From the NCBI GenBank assembly GCA_958420075.1, contig CATZIM010000016.1, positions 1-15,605 of the forward strand: a DNA stretch of 15,605 nt, written 5' to 3'. The notes under the pieces were generated by a model, which did not search any database, had not been told where the DNA came from, and saw only the letters and a list, made by a program, of their open reading frames with translations. Shown in pieces: positions 1-7,339 of this stretch. This stretch comes from an uncultured Clostridia bacterium (lineage in GTDB: Bacteria > Bacillota > Clostridia > Lachnospirales > Anaerotignaceae). How positions within the stretch are numbered: position 1 is the stretch's first letter; every line of letters starts with the position of its first letter. Both the position numbers and the translations under genes were made by a program.

Positions 1-134
1 TCACTTCGGCACAGACGAAAATTGTACCAAGGAATCCAAGGGAACTTTGCGGAATGGGGGAATGAACCGCAGTGCCTGAGGTGCCGTTTTTGCCTGTGGC
101 GGACGGTAGAGAGGCGGTACAGACGAGTGGCAGG

Positions 135-157
135 TTCGTTGTATAATTATGAAACGA
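135..157 (+). promoter_or_regulatory. Putative promoter/operator box of first stalk-protein gene
   Basis: TATAAT at 142-147 is a perfect -10-like hexamer, but the best -35 match (TACAGA at 118-123, spacer 18) is poor. The hexamer sits between TTCGTT (135-140) and AACGAA (153-158), which are complementary arms 12 nt apart. Nearly the same block occurs at 4539-4561, ahead of the paralogous gene (20 of 23 positions identical). It may be an operator overlapping the -10, or a small RNA hairpin in the leader if the real promoter lies left of the window. The gene's ribosome binding site AGGAGG is at 182-187. Confidence 0.5.
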
Positions 158-195
158 AAAAGAGATGAAAAGACGAGAAAAAGGAGGAATGAACC

Positions 196-2601
196 ATGAA
201 GAAGTTTCTTTCCATGGTGATGGCTGCGGCTATGGTCGTATCCCTGGTTCCCGCAACTGCATTTGCGGCTTCCGGCGACGTAAAAGCTACAGCTAAGATT
301 GTGGGTTCCAAGAACTACACACAGGACGAGATCGAGTCCAGCAAAGTTAACAAAAAAGTTGAAGGTCCCGAAGCTCAGCTGACATTCACAACAGCTGATT
401 ATGCTTCCAATTCCGATACAGCAGTGAAATACACTCTGTCTCTGGATAACGCGGATTTCTACAAATCCGGCAGCGCAATCGCTGACAAAGGCAAACTGTC
501 CATCACACTGAAAGGTGACAAAACAGTAACAAAACAGGCTGGTGAAAGCGACAAAGATGTTGAATTCACAGATGTTTATGACAACGGCAACAAAGTAAAA
601 ATCGCATCTGTAAAATTTACAGATAACGATGAAGTAGAAGTTGTAATCGACGGTAAAATGGATAGAGGCTCCGTTCTGGCCTTTGACCTGACTTCCGTAA
701 TGGACAAAACAACAAAAGGCAAACAGGCAAAAGTAACTGTTGAATCCGACGATATCACAATCTCCAACGGTTCCGACCTGACATACGCTTCCGTTGAAAG
801 CAAAGGCATCAAAGCATCCGTAAAAGATACTGTTGATGTTGCTCCCGAAGAAATGGTTGAACTGAAAGAACTGAAGATCGAACCCGCTGTTGGCGACAAC
901 ATTGGCGCGATCATCAAAACAGACGGCAAACTGAAACTGAAACTGAGCAGCGGTTTTGAATTTGCTGGCAAAAAGACAGATCTGAAATTCAGCGTAGGCA
1001 ACCCTACTATCGACAGCTTCGAAGACGATGAAATCGTAATGAACATCGGTGATACAGTTCGTGCAGCTGACGTTCTGAAAATCACAGGTCTGAAAGTGGA
1101 AGCTACTTCCGCAAAAGCAGGCGCAGTTGCTACTCTGAAAGTTTACGCTGACGGCAACGACACAGTTTCCGTAGAAGTAGCAAAAGTAGTTGATTCCGCA
1201 GTAGTAATGTCCGTTGATAAAGACGCAGACGTACCCGTAATCTACAGCGGTGTTAACGTGAAAAACACAGGTATCACAAGCAGCAGCGATCACGAAGCTC
1301 TGGAAGTAACTGTGAAAGAAACATTCCCCGGCGCTTGGGACGATGCAAAAGATTTCACATTCAAACTGCCTCAGGGTGTTTACATCGCTGACGTACAGAG
1401 CATTTCTGCAGACAACATGCAGGTAGACAATGTTCAGACATGGTTTGAAGGCGCTTACGATAAAGGCGACTATGAAACACTGACATTCAAGAGAAGAACT
1501 TGGACTGAAACAGATCCTTCCAAGAAAGACAAAGCAGAACTGAAATTCACACTGGTTCTGGTTGCAGACCCTAACTTCGAAGGCGATGTTACTCTGACTC
1601 TGACAGGCGACGCTCTGAAAGAACAGAAAGTAACAGTTGCAAAATTCGTAAAACCTTTCACAGTAGAAGCAAAACAGAACGACATGCAGATCGACTACAG
1701 AAACACAAAAGTTCCTACAGATGTAGTCATCAAAGAAGCAGAAGCTGGTCTGTGGGATAAGAACGTAACATTCGCTCTGTCTCTGGATAAAATCAACTTC
1801 GACGACGATGCAAAAGTAACAGTTGACGATAAGAGCGGTCTGAAAGTAAAAGACGCAAAAACAACAAAAGGCGTTGTTACTTTCAAAGTAGACTCTAAGA
1901 GCGATGACAAACCCGCAGAAGTAACAGTATCCGGTCTGACACTGTTCATGGACAGAAACCTGCCTGCAGGTGCTTATGACCTGGATGTATTCTCTCCCGT
2001 AATGCTGGGCGCAGACAACGGCAGCAGAGAATCCGTTGCTGACAAAAAAGGCACAATCGAAGACAATGGTTTCCTGTCTCAGGATATCTTTGGTAAATCC
2101 ACAAGCAAACGCGTGGTTGCTGACGTAAACGATGATTTCTACAGCACAACAGCAAAAGCTGGCTTCGTAAACATCATCACAGCTGGTCGTGAAGATACAG
2201 ATTCCTTCACAACAAAAGTAGTAGTTCCCGTTGGCGAAAAATACATCGTTTCCGGCGAAAACAAAGTTGAAATCGATGTACCCGCTTACATCAACGCAAA
2301 CGGCTACACAATGCTGCCTCTGAGAGCAGTAGCAGTTGCTCTGGGCATCAACACAAACAACGTTCTGTGGGATCAGAACACAAGAACAGCTACAATCATG
2401 TACGGTTCTAAGATCATCAACATGACATATGGTCAGAAAGTTGTATACGTAAACGGCGCTATGATCCCTGCAACAGCTTCTGTTGAAATCAAAGACAACA
2501 GAATGTTCCTGGGCATGAGAGATCTGGGCAACGCTCTGGGCGTAAAAGATATCACATGGGATCAGGCTACAAAAACAGCAACACTGAACGGCGGCAAATA
2601 A
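196..2601 (+). CDS. Secreted multi-module surface protein with C-terminal copper-amine-oxidase-N-like (stalk) domain
   Basis: This 801-residue protein has a clear Sec signal peptide: Lys-Lys, a hydrophobic core, then AFA with likely cleavage after residue 24. Residues 30 to about 600 look like tandem beta-sandwich modules. Three related module openings are visible: LKIEPAVGDNI (226-236), VTVKETFPGAW (371-381) and VVIKEAEAGLW (510-520). Residues 685-801 match the copper amine oxidase N-terminal-like domain (PF07833), with two half repeats, GYTMLPLRAVAVALG and NRMFLGMRDLGNALG, each followed by a WDQ..T.TAT strand. Despite the domain name, proteins of this kind are not oxidases. No SLH domain, LPXTG motif or C-terminal membrane anchor is present. 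The start is set by AGGAGG 8 nt upstream. Codon choice is narrow (Leu almost only CTG, Thr mostly ACA), as in highly expressed genes. A paralog lies at 4593-7064. The function is unknown; an abundant cell-surface structural protein is inferred. Confidence 0.85.
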   Translation: MKKFLSMVMAAAMVVSLVPATAFAASGDVKATAKIVGSKNYTQDEIESSKVNKKVEGPEAQLTFTTADYASNSDTAVKYTLSLDNADFYKSGSAIADKGKLSITLKGDKTVTKQAGESDKDVEFTDVYDNGNKVKIASVKFTDNDEVEVVIDGKMDRGSVLAFDLTSVMDKTTKGKQAKVTVESDDITISNGSDLTYASVESKGIKASVKDTVDVAPEEMVELKELKIEPAVGDNIGAIIKTDGKLKLKLSSGFEFAGKKTDLKFSVGNPTIDSFEDDEIVMNIGDTVRAADVLKITGLKVEATSAKAGAVATLKVYADGNDTVSVEVAKVVDSAVVMSVDKDADVPVIYSGVNVKNTGITSSSDHEALEVTVKETFPGAWDDAKDFTFKLPQGVYIADVQSISADNMQVDNVQTWFEGAYDKGDYETLTFKRRTWTETDPSKKDKAELKFTLVLVADPNFEGDVTLTLTGDALKEQKVTVAKFVKPFTVEAKQNDMQIDYRNTKVPTDVVIKEAEAGLWDKNVTFALSLDKINFDDDAKVTVDDKSGLKVKDAKTTKGVVTFKVDSKSDDKPAEVTVSGLTLFMDRNLPAGAYDLDVFSPVMLGADNGSRESVADKKGTIEDNGFLSQDIFGKSTSKRVVADVNDDFYSTTAKAGFVNIITAGREDTDSFTTKVVVPVGEKYIVSGENKVEIDVPAYINANGYTMLPLRAVAVALGINTNNVLWDQNTRTATIMYGSKIINMTYGQKVVYVNGAMIPATASVEIKDNRMFLGMRDLGNALGVKDITWDQATKTATLNGGK

Positions 2602-2633
2602 TCATCCGTTGTATTCCAAACCCTTATGTATAG

Positions 2634-2661
2634 AAAAGAGGCTCCTGCGGGAGCCTTTTTT
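2634..2661 (+). terminator. Intrinsic terminator after first stalk-protein gene
   Basis: GGCTCC (2640-2645), loop TGCG, GGAGCC (2650-2655), with the stem extended by an A-run before and a T-run after. It lies about 35 nt past the stop codon. Confidence 0.9.
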
Positions 2662-2727
2662 CCTTGTTGCAGCAGCTCCTATAAGTTAGGTAGAAATACG
2701 GTTGCTGTTTTATAAAAAAGCAAAGAT

Positions 2728-2760
2728 AGCCAGAATTCTTGTGCACAAAGGATTCTGGCT
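2728..2760. repeat. Hairpin repeat, copy A (stem-loop)
   Basis: An inverted repeat of about 13 bp runs from AGCCAGAAT (2728-2736) to GGATTCTGGCT (2750-2760), with one G-T pair and a small loop, followed by TTCTATTTTT. The flank ATAAAAAAGCAAAGA aligns with the sequence before the hairpins at 7169 and 12502. It may act as a second terminator, but its relation to the copies at 7152-7226 and 12482-12586 points to a dispersed element. Confidence 0.6.
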
Positions 2761-2800
2761 GTTCTATTTTTACGGGGATTGATTTCTTACGAAGAAAATC

Positions 2801-2847
2801 ATTCAGAAATCAGGGAAAATATACTGTTTTCTTAAGAGGAACTTGCC
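2801..2847. repeat. Hairpin repeat, second unit of copy A (degenerate)
   Basis: AGAAATCAGGGAAAA (2804-2818) and TGTTTTCTTAAGAGGAA (2825-2841), ending in TTGCC, resemble the unit at 12593-12649 (AGAAATCAGGAAAAA ... TGTTTTCTTAATGGGAA). The arms pair poorly here, so this looks like a decayed copy. Confidence 0.45.
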
Positions 2848-2924
2848 TGGAAGAGCGTTTTTTTGTTTTTCCCGAAGAAATATTTAAGAAATGTGAAAGT
2901 ATCTGTTTTTTTTCTCGATAATAT

Positions 2925-2975
2925 GGTATAATTGGTTTTACTATAAACATATCTTGGGATATTACCCACAGGAGG
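2925..2975 (+). promoter_or_regulatory. Promoter and ribosome binding site of TolC-like gene
   Basis: TGGTATAAT (2924-2932) is an extended -10 with a perfect TATAAT (2927-2932). No good -35 is seen 17 nt upstream (TGTTTT), which an extended -10 can tolerate. AGGAGG at 2970-2975 lies 8 nt before the ATG at 2984. The leader is about 45 nt and has no notable structure. Confidence 0.6.
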
Positions 2976-2983
2976 TTTGAGAG

Positions 2984-4186
2984 ATGAAAAAATATTTTGC
3001 CAAAGGAAAAACCGTTGCGGCAACGGCAGTAGCTGCTCTGCTGGTATCTACTACAGCATTGGCGGCGGAAGAGCCCAAAGAATCTATCCCCGCTACGGAA
3101 ATTTTGACAATAGAAGAAGCACAGGCATTGGAAGCCCAGAAGGAAAAAGAACTGACTTATGAAGAAGCGGTGGAACTGGCTACCAAAAACAGCTCTGACC
3201 TGCGTTCTGTAGCAGAAACAGCTGATTATCTGCAGGATCTGAAAGAAGACATCTGGGATATCACAGGTTCCTTCTCTGTACCGACCGTATCTTATCAGCA
3301 GTGGGTGGATGACGATATTTATGCCATCTATTCCTCCATTCAGAACATCAGCAGCAGTATGACCAAAAACCGCTACTCTGAAGAACTGACCAAGATTTCT
3401 TTGGAAGCAACTGTAAAGAATTATTATACTTCCATTTTCAGTGACCAGAGCTCTCTGGAACTGGCGAAAAAAGATATGGAAGTGAAAAAGACATTGTGGG
3501 AACAGGGCCAGCGGAAAAACCAGCTGGGGCTTCTCAGCGACTATGATCTGAACACTCTGCGTTCCGATTATGAACAGGCACAGTATAATGTGACAAAGCT
3601 GGAAATGGCCCTGGAACAGGAATATCTGTCTTTCTATAACTTCATCGGTGAGGATAGAGAAAAGGACTATACACTGGTCTATGACGTGGAATATACCCCT
3701 TATGAACTGCCTCAGCCTATGACACAGTATATCAACAGCAAAATGAATACAGACTATACCATCAAATTGCAGGAACAGGCTTTGGAAGACGCGGAATTCA
3801 ATAAGAATTACATGTCCATGTCCTCCACAAACGCAACTTCCGCCAACAACAAACATTCCTATGAGGAAGCAAAACGAAGCCTGAAAACCGCCAAGGACAG
3901 CAAAGAACTTGCCATCCAGAATGCTTATAATTCCATTCTGTCTTTGGAAAGCCAGTATGATTCCGCACTGACCACACTGGAACAGGCAAAAGCGGCACAG
4001 CGAGCAGCAGAAGTAAATTATAAAGCAGGCAATACAACATCCATTACATTAGACCAGGCAGCCCTGGCAGTGGAACAGGCACAGAACGCTGTGACACAGC
4101 TGGAATATGCCCACGACATGCAGATTTATCAGTTTGAAAATACAGAACTGCTCTCCAGCGGCACAACAGGAAAAACTTCCGCATGA
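2984..4186 (+). CDS. TolC-family-like helical exported protein, apparently without beta-barrel segments
   Basis: This 400-residue protein has a Sec signal peptide (likely cleavage after ALA, residue 27). The rest is mostly long amphipathic helices with the twofold TolC pattern. The family-like opening LTYEEAVELATKNSSDLRSV is at 57-76. Half repeats ending LGLLSDYDLNTLRSDYEQAQ (181-200) and AGNTTSITLDQAALAVEQAQ (348-367) match the signature seen near the ends of TolC helices. In true TolC proteins each repeat has a pair of outer-membrane strands between helices. Here those positions (about 93-111 and 278-292) are short polar linkers, and the protein is shorter than usual. In a monoderm host it probably forms a cell-surface or wall-spanning helical bundle, perhaps with an efflux or secretion pump, but no pump gene is adjacent. 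It lies between two paralogous stalk proteins. Family placement is fairly sure; role is unknown. Confidence 0.75.
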   Translation: MKKYFAKGKTVAATAVAALLVSTTALAAEEPKESIPATEILTIEEAQALEAQKEKELTYEEAVELATKNSSDLRSVAETADYLQDLKEDIWDITGSFSVPTVSYQQWVDDDIYAIYSSIQNISSSMTKNRYSEELTKISLEATVKNYYTSIFSDQSSLELAKKDMEVKKTLWEQGQRKNQLGLLSDYDLNTLRSDYEQAQYNVTKLEMALEQEYLSFYNFIGEDREKDYTLVYDVEYTPYELPQPMTQYINSKMNTDYTIKLQEQALEDAEFNKNYMSMSSTNATSANNKHSYEEAKRSLKTAKDSKELAIQNAYNSILSLESQYDSALTTLEQAKAAQRAAEVNYKAGNTTSITLDQAALAVEQAQNAVTQLEYAHDMQIYQFENTELLSSGTTGKTSA

Positions 4187-4220
4187 GCCAAAAATGAGAA
4201 AATGATAAGAGAATTATGAG

Positions 4221-4256
4221 AAAAAAGGACGTTTTTATGAGAAACGTCCTTTTTTT
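4221..4256 (+). terminator. Intrinsic terminator after TolC-like gene
   Basis: AAAAAAGGACGTTT (4221-4234) pairs perfectly with AAACGTCCTTTTTT (4242-4255) across a 7-nt loop, giving a 14-bp stem that ends in a T-run. It lies 34 nt after the stop. Confidence 0.95.
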
Positions 4257-4264
4257 GTAATTTT

Positions 4265-4292
4265 TAGAAATCCCGGAAAATCAAGGTTTTCT
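4265..4292. repeat. Possible degenerate copy of the hairpin repeat
   Basis: AGAAATCCCGGAAAA followed by GGTTTTCTCC resembles AGAAATCAGGGAAAA ... TGTTTTCTTAA at 2804-2834 and the unit at 12604-12637. GGAAAA and TTTTCTCC can form a small hairpin. The similarity is short, so this is tentative. Confidence 0.3.
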
Positions 4293-4343
4293 CCACCAAT
4301 GTTTCAGTAATTTTACATTGAAATTAGAGTTTGGCAAAGTCTA

Positions 4344-4372
4344 TTGTCAATCTTTTTTTTTACGGATATAAT
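4344..4372 (+). promoter_or_regulatory. Strong sigma-A-type promoter upstream of second stalk-protein gene
   Basis: TTGTCA (4344-4349) and TATAAT (4367-4372) are separated by exactly 17 nt. Transcription would begin near 4379, giving an unusually long leader of about 210 nt before the ATG at 4593. The leader holds small imperfect hairpins (for example GATTC/GAATC near 4453-4468) and a repeated ATGCAGA. I recognise no known riboswitch class in it. Confidence 0.7.
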
Positions 4373-4538
4373 AGCGTTGCAAAGTTCAAACGCACAAAAC
4401 ATGCAGAGAATATGCAGATTTTGCTTTGAAGAATATGGGAATAAAGATCATGGATTCTGTTTGGAATCATGGGGGACAGAAGAAGTGGTCTGGGGGATTT
4501 TTCAAGGTATGTATGTCTTTTGTGCGAAAAAATGCATC

Positions 4539-4561
4539 TTCGTTTTATAACTATGCAACGA
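4539..4561 (+). promoter_or_regulatory. Putative promoter/operator box of second stalk-protein gene (shared with paralog)
   Basis: TTCGTT (4539-4544), TATAAC (4546-4551) and AACGA (4557-4561) repeat the arrangement at 135-157. TCGTT and AACGA are complementary arms flanking the -10-like hexamer. No clear -35 exists. It lies 31 nt before the ATG (38 nt in the paralog). It may be a second promoter with an operator, or a conserved stem-loop in the leader transcribed from 4379. The ribosome binding site AAAGGAGG is at 4578-4585. Confidence 0.5.
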
Positions 4562-4592
4562 CATTTTTACAGAAGCAAAAGGAGGAACAGAC

Positions 4593-7064
4593 ATGAAGAG
4601 ATTTATCTCATTAGCCATGGCCTCTGTGATGGCAGCTTCCCTGCTGCCTGCAACAGCATTTGCGGCCACTGGCGACGCGAAGGCTACTGCCAAGGTAGTC
4701 GGCAGCGAAAACTACACAGAACAGGAAATGGAAAGTACGGACGGTAAAATTGATCAATCCGATGCAGCAGAAGTACAGATGACATTTACCACAGCAGACT
4801 ACGCAAGTACCAGTGTCCCTGACGCAGAAATTGAATTGACACTGGATAATGCGGAATTCATGGATGAAGATGGCAACGTTATCGATGAAGACAGCACCAC
4901 ATTGGAAAATTTGGATGAGCTGATTTATCTGAAAGATGACGATAACGTTCAGTATGCATTGGTATGGGATGACACAGACAGTGTTGCTTATTTTGAAAAA
5001 GGCGGCGACAGACTGGTTGACGCTGCCGGAACAGAAGTCCATATCACAGACCTGGATATCAGCGACACAGACAACCTGACATTCACATTGGTTGGTCAGA
5101 TGGAACGTGGATATGTACTGTCCTACAACCTGACTTCCCAGCTGACAAAAACATCCAAAAACACACAGGCAACTGTAACAGTAGATTCCAGTGATATCAC
5201 CATCACAAACGGCGATGATCTGGTATACGCATCCATCGAATCCAAAGGCATCGATGCTTCCGTAAAGAAACTGAAAGACGTTGCAGTGGAAGAAGTTGTA
5301 ACCATTGAAGATCTGAAAATCGAACCTTCCGTAGGTGCGAACATGGCAGCAGTGGTTGATGAAGGCGACACAATCAAACTGAAACTGAACAGCGGTTTTG
5401 AATTTGCCAACAGCACAAGCAACGAAATCACCATTGAAGCAGACGGCACAGAAATCAATCCTGTTGTAGATTATGACGATGATGAAATCATCATCACTGT
5501 AGACAGCAACATTTCTGCTGACGTGGATGAACTGACAATCAGCGGCATCCAGGTAGAAGCAACTTCCGCAAAAGAAGGCGCTACAGCAACCATCAAGGTG
5601 TCTGCCTCTGGCAATGACAGCGTAAGCGTAGAAGTAGCAACAGTTGTTGACTACGCAGTATCCATGAGTGTTGACGAAGACGAAGACGTACCCGTAATCT
5701 ACAGCGGCGTTGACGTTGACAACACAGGTATTACAGACGACAGTGACCACGAATCTCTGGAAGTAACCATCGAAGAAACATTCGCTGGTGCTTGGGACAA
5801 CGCAAAGAAATTCACACTGACACTGCCTGAAGGCGTATATGCAACAGACGTAGAAGTAACAACAGACAATGGTCTGGAACTGGATGAAGAAGACTTCATC
5901 AATGCGTATGACGAAGGCGAATACGAATACTTCGAATTCGACAAACGTATCTTTGAAGAAAACGAATCCGATAACGATCCTTACGAACTGAACTTCACAT
6001 TCACACTGGTAGCAGACCCCGGCTTTGAAGGCGATGTAGTACTGTCCCTCAGTGGCGATGCGCTGGATGAAGACCAGGAAGTTGTTATCGCAAAATTTGT
6101 AAAACCTTACACAGTATCTGCACAGCAGAATGACCTGAACATCGATTACAGAAACACAGAAATTCCTACAGATGTTATTATCACAGAAGCAGAAGCTGGT
6201 CTGTGGGAAAAAGGTTCTGAATTCGCTCTGACACTGGACAAAATCGAATTTGACGACGACGCATCCGTTACACCTGATGACGAAAGCGGCCTGTCTGTAA
6301 AGAACGTAAAAACAACAGATGGTGAAATCCGTTTCACAATCGACGAAGAAAGTGATGACGAACCTGCAACAGTAACAGTATCCGATCTGACACTGTATAT
6401 GGACAGAAGCCTGCCTGCAGGTGCTTATGACCTGAACGCATACGCTCTGACAATGCTGGGCGTAGACAGTGCAGAAGAAGCAGAAAGCTTTGACGGTTCC
6501 GATTACGACGCAGACGACAAAGGCTACCTGCCTGAAACACTGCTGGCAGAATCTGGTACAGATGTATTCGTAGGCGATGAATCCGATGATATCGACTACA
6601 CAGTAAAAACTGGTTTCGTTAACATCGTAACAGCTGGCAGCGACACAACAGGCTTCACAACAAAACTGACAGTTCCCATCGGCGAAAACTACCTGATCGC
6701 TGGTGAAACACAGGTAACACTGGATGCACCTGCATACATCAATGATGAAGGCTACACAATGCTGCCTGTAAGAGCAATCTCCACATCCCTGGGTATCGAC
6801 AACAACAACGTACTGTGGGATCAGGCAACAAAAACAGTAACAATCCTGTACGGTGATCGTATCATCTCCATGACAGCAGGCGCTTCCGTAATGTATGTAA
6901 ACGGCAGCTCCATCCCTACAAGCTCTTCCGTGGAAATCGTAAATGACAGAACATTCCTGCCTATGCGTGACCTGGCAACAGCTCTGGGCGTAACAGACCT
7001 GACATGGGATACAGATCCTACAACAGGCAAAACAACAACTGTTTACATGAACGCAAACAGATAA
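4593..7064 (+). CDS. Acidic secreted multi-module surface protein with C-terminal copper-amine-oxidase-N-like (stalk) domain
   Basis: This 823-residue protein is a full-length paralog of the product of 196-2601. It has the same signal peptide pattern (AFA, cleavage after residue 24) and the same module order, with LKIEPSVGANM (241-251), VTIEETFAGAW (391-401) and VIITEAEAGLW (528-538). The C-terminal PF07833-like domain (702-823) contains GYTMLPVRAISTSLG and DRTFLPMRDLATALG. Compared with the paralog, many lysines are replaced by Asp or Glu and there are acidic runs such as DYDDDE and DEDEDV, so this protein should be strongly negative. The N-terminal module is longer by an acidic insertion around residues 88-130. 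AAAGGAGG 7 nt upstream fixes the start. Codon use is as restricted as in the paralog, and no TTA, CTA or TCA codon occurs after the first seven codons. Function is unknown; a cell-surface role is inferred. Confidence 0.85.
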   Translation: MKRFISLAMASVMAASLLPATAFAATGDAKATAKVVGSENYTEQEMESTDGKIDQSDAAEVQMTFTTADYASTSVPDAEIELTLDNAEFMDEDGNVIDEDSTTLENLDELIYLKDDDNVQYALVWDDTDSVAYFEKGGDRLVDAAGTEVHITDLDISDTDNLTFTLVGQMERGYVLSYNLTSQLTKTSKNTQATVTVDSSDITITNGDDLVYASIESKGIDASVKKLKDVAVEEVVTIEDLKIEPSVGANMAAVVDEGDTIKLKLNSGFEFANSTSNEITIEADGTEINPVVDYDDDEIIITVDSNISADVDELTISGIQVEATSAKEGATATIKVSASGNDSVSVEVATVVDYAVSMSVDEDEDVPVIYSGVDVDNTGITDDSDHESLEVTIEETFAGAWDNAKKFTLTLPEGVYATDVEVTTDNGLELDEEDFINAYDEGEYEYFEFDKRIFEENESDNDPYELNFTFTLVADPGFEGDVVLSLSGDALDEDQEVVIAKFVKPYTVSAQQNDLNIDYRNTEIPTDVIITEAEAGLWEKGSEFALTLDKIEFDDDASVTPDDESGLSVKNVKTTDGEIRFTIDEESDDEPATVTVSDLTLYMDRSLPAGAYDLNAYALTMLGVDSAEEAESFDGSDYDADDKGYLPETLLAESGTDVFVGDESDDIDYTVKTGFVNIVTAGSDTTGFTTKLTVPIGENYLIAGETQVTLDAPAYINDEGYTMLPVRAISTSLGIDNNNVLWDQATKTVTILYGDRIISMTAGASVMYVNGSSIPTSSSVEIVNDRTFLPMRDLATALGVTDLTWDTDPTTGKTTTVYMNANR

Positions 7065-7115
7065 GACGAAACATACCTGATTTCTTTTCAAAATTTATCC
7101 AAACCGATGTTTTCT

Positions 7116-7145
7116 GGAGGACGTCCGAAAGGACGCCCTCCTTTT
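7116..7145 (+). terminator. Intrinsic terminator after second stalk-protein gene
   Basis: GGAGG and CGTCC pair with GGACG and CCTCC around a GAAA tetraloop (7127-7130), with one A/C mismatch, followed by TTTT. It lies about 50 nt past the stop. Confidence 0.92.
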
Positions 7146-7147
7146 GT

Positions 7148-7260
7148 GGGCATCTTCATAAGAAAACAAAGAAAGCCAAAATCCTTTGTCATCATAAGGA
7201 TTTTGGCTTTCTTGCTTTATGAAGATTTTATTTGTTGTGTTTTTTGAATGGGATATGGCT
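7148..7260. repeat. Hairpin repeat, copy B (nested inverted repeats)
   Basis: The outer arms are ATCTTCATAA (7152-7161) and TTATGAAGAT (7217-7226). The inner arms form a perfect 18-bp stem (7169-7186 with 7196-7213) around a 9-nt loop. The left end GGGCATCTTCATAAGAAAACA, with its internal base differences, matches the left end of the copy at 12481. Downstream, TGTTTTTTGAATGGGA (7238-7253) resembles the right arm at 12628-12643. The inner stem could also stop transcription. It overlaps the false N-terminal extension of the gerAA reading frame. Confidence 0.75.
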
Positions 7261-7284
7261 TTTTTGCGTCTTTTTGGAAAAAAG

Positions 7285-7332
7285 GTATAATCCGCCTGCC
7301 TTTCAGCAAGACTATAGGAAAAAGGCAGGTGA
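7285..7332 (+). promoter_or_regulatory. Possible sigma-G-type promoter and ribosome binding site of gerAA
   Basis: GTATA (7285-7289), an 18-nt spacer and AAGACTA (7308-7314) give a partial fit to the forespore sigma-G pattern, with two mismatches in the -10. The same AAGGTATAA context occurs in the spoIIR promoter. TATAAT at 7286-7291 could instead be a sigma-A -10, but its -35 is poor. AGGTGA (7327-7332) is the ribosome binding site, 7 nt before TTG at 7340. Confidence 0.35.
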
Positions 7333-7339
7333 GCGGATT

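Noticed and set aside
1..173. Open frame running in from the left edge that could be the end of an upstream gene
   Set aside because: All three forward frames give short tails with no recognisable family. The longest one overlaps the promoter-like box of the next gene. No gene end can be assigned.
1..1293. Long antisense open frame over the first stalk gene
   Set aside because: It is in codon register with the real gene and open only because of that gene's codon bias. No ribosome site, no family features.
2739..2921. 60-codon forward open frame between the first stalk gene and the TolC-like gene
   Set aside because: It begins inside a hairpin, spans repeat remnants and has no ribosome site.
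4401..4550. Possible 49-residue Cys-rich leader peptide (CxxC and CxxxC) ahead of the second stalk gene
   Set aside because: No ribosome binding site before the ATG, and the frame ends across the conserved box; the cysteines may be chance.
7152..7226. CRISPR-like or riboswitch interpretation of the hairpins
   Set aside because: There are no regularly spaced direct repeats with unique spacers, and the structures follow genes rather than forming a conserved leader.
7232..7339. N-terminal extension of gerAA from TTG at 7232
   Set aside because: It lies in the hairpin repeat, has no ribosome site and adds 36 residues unlike the family. The TTG at 7340 with AGGTGA is better.
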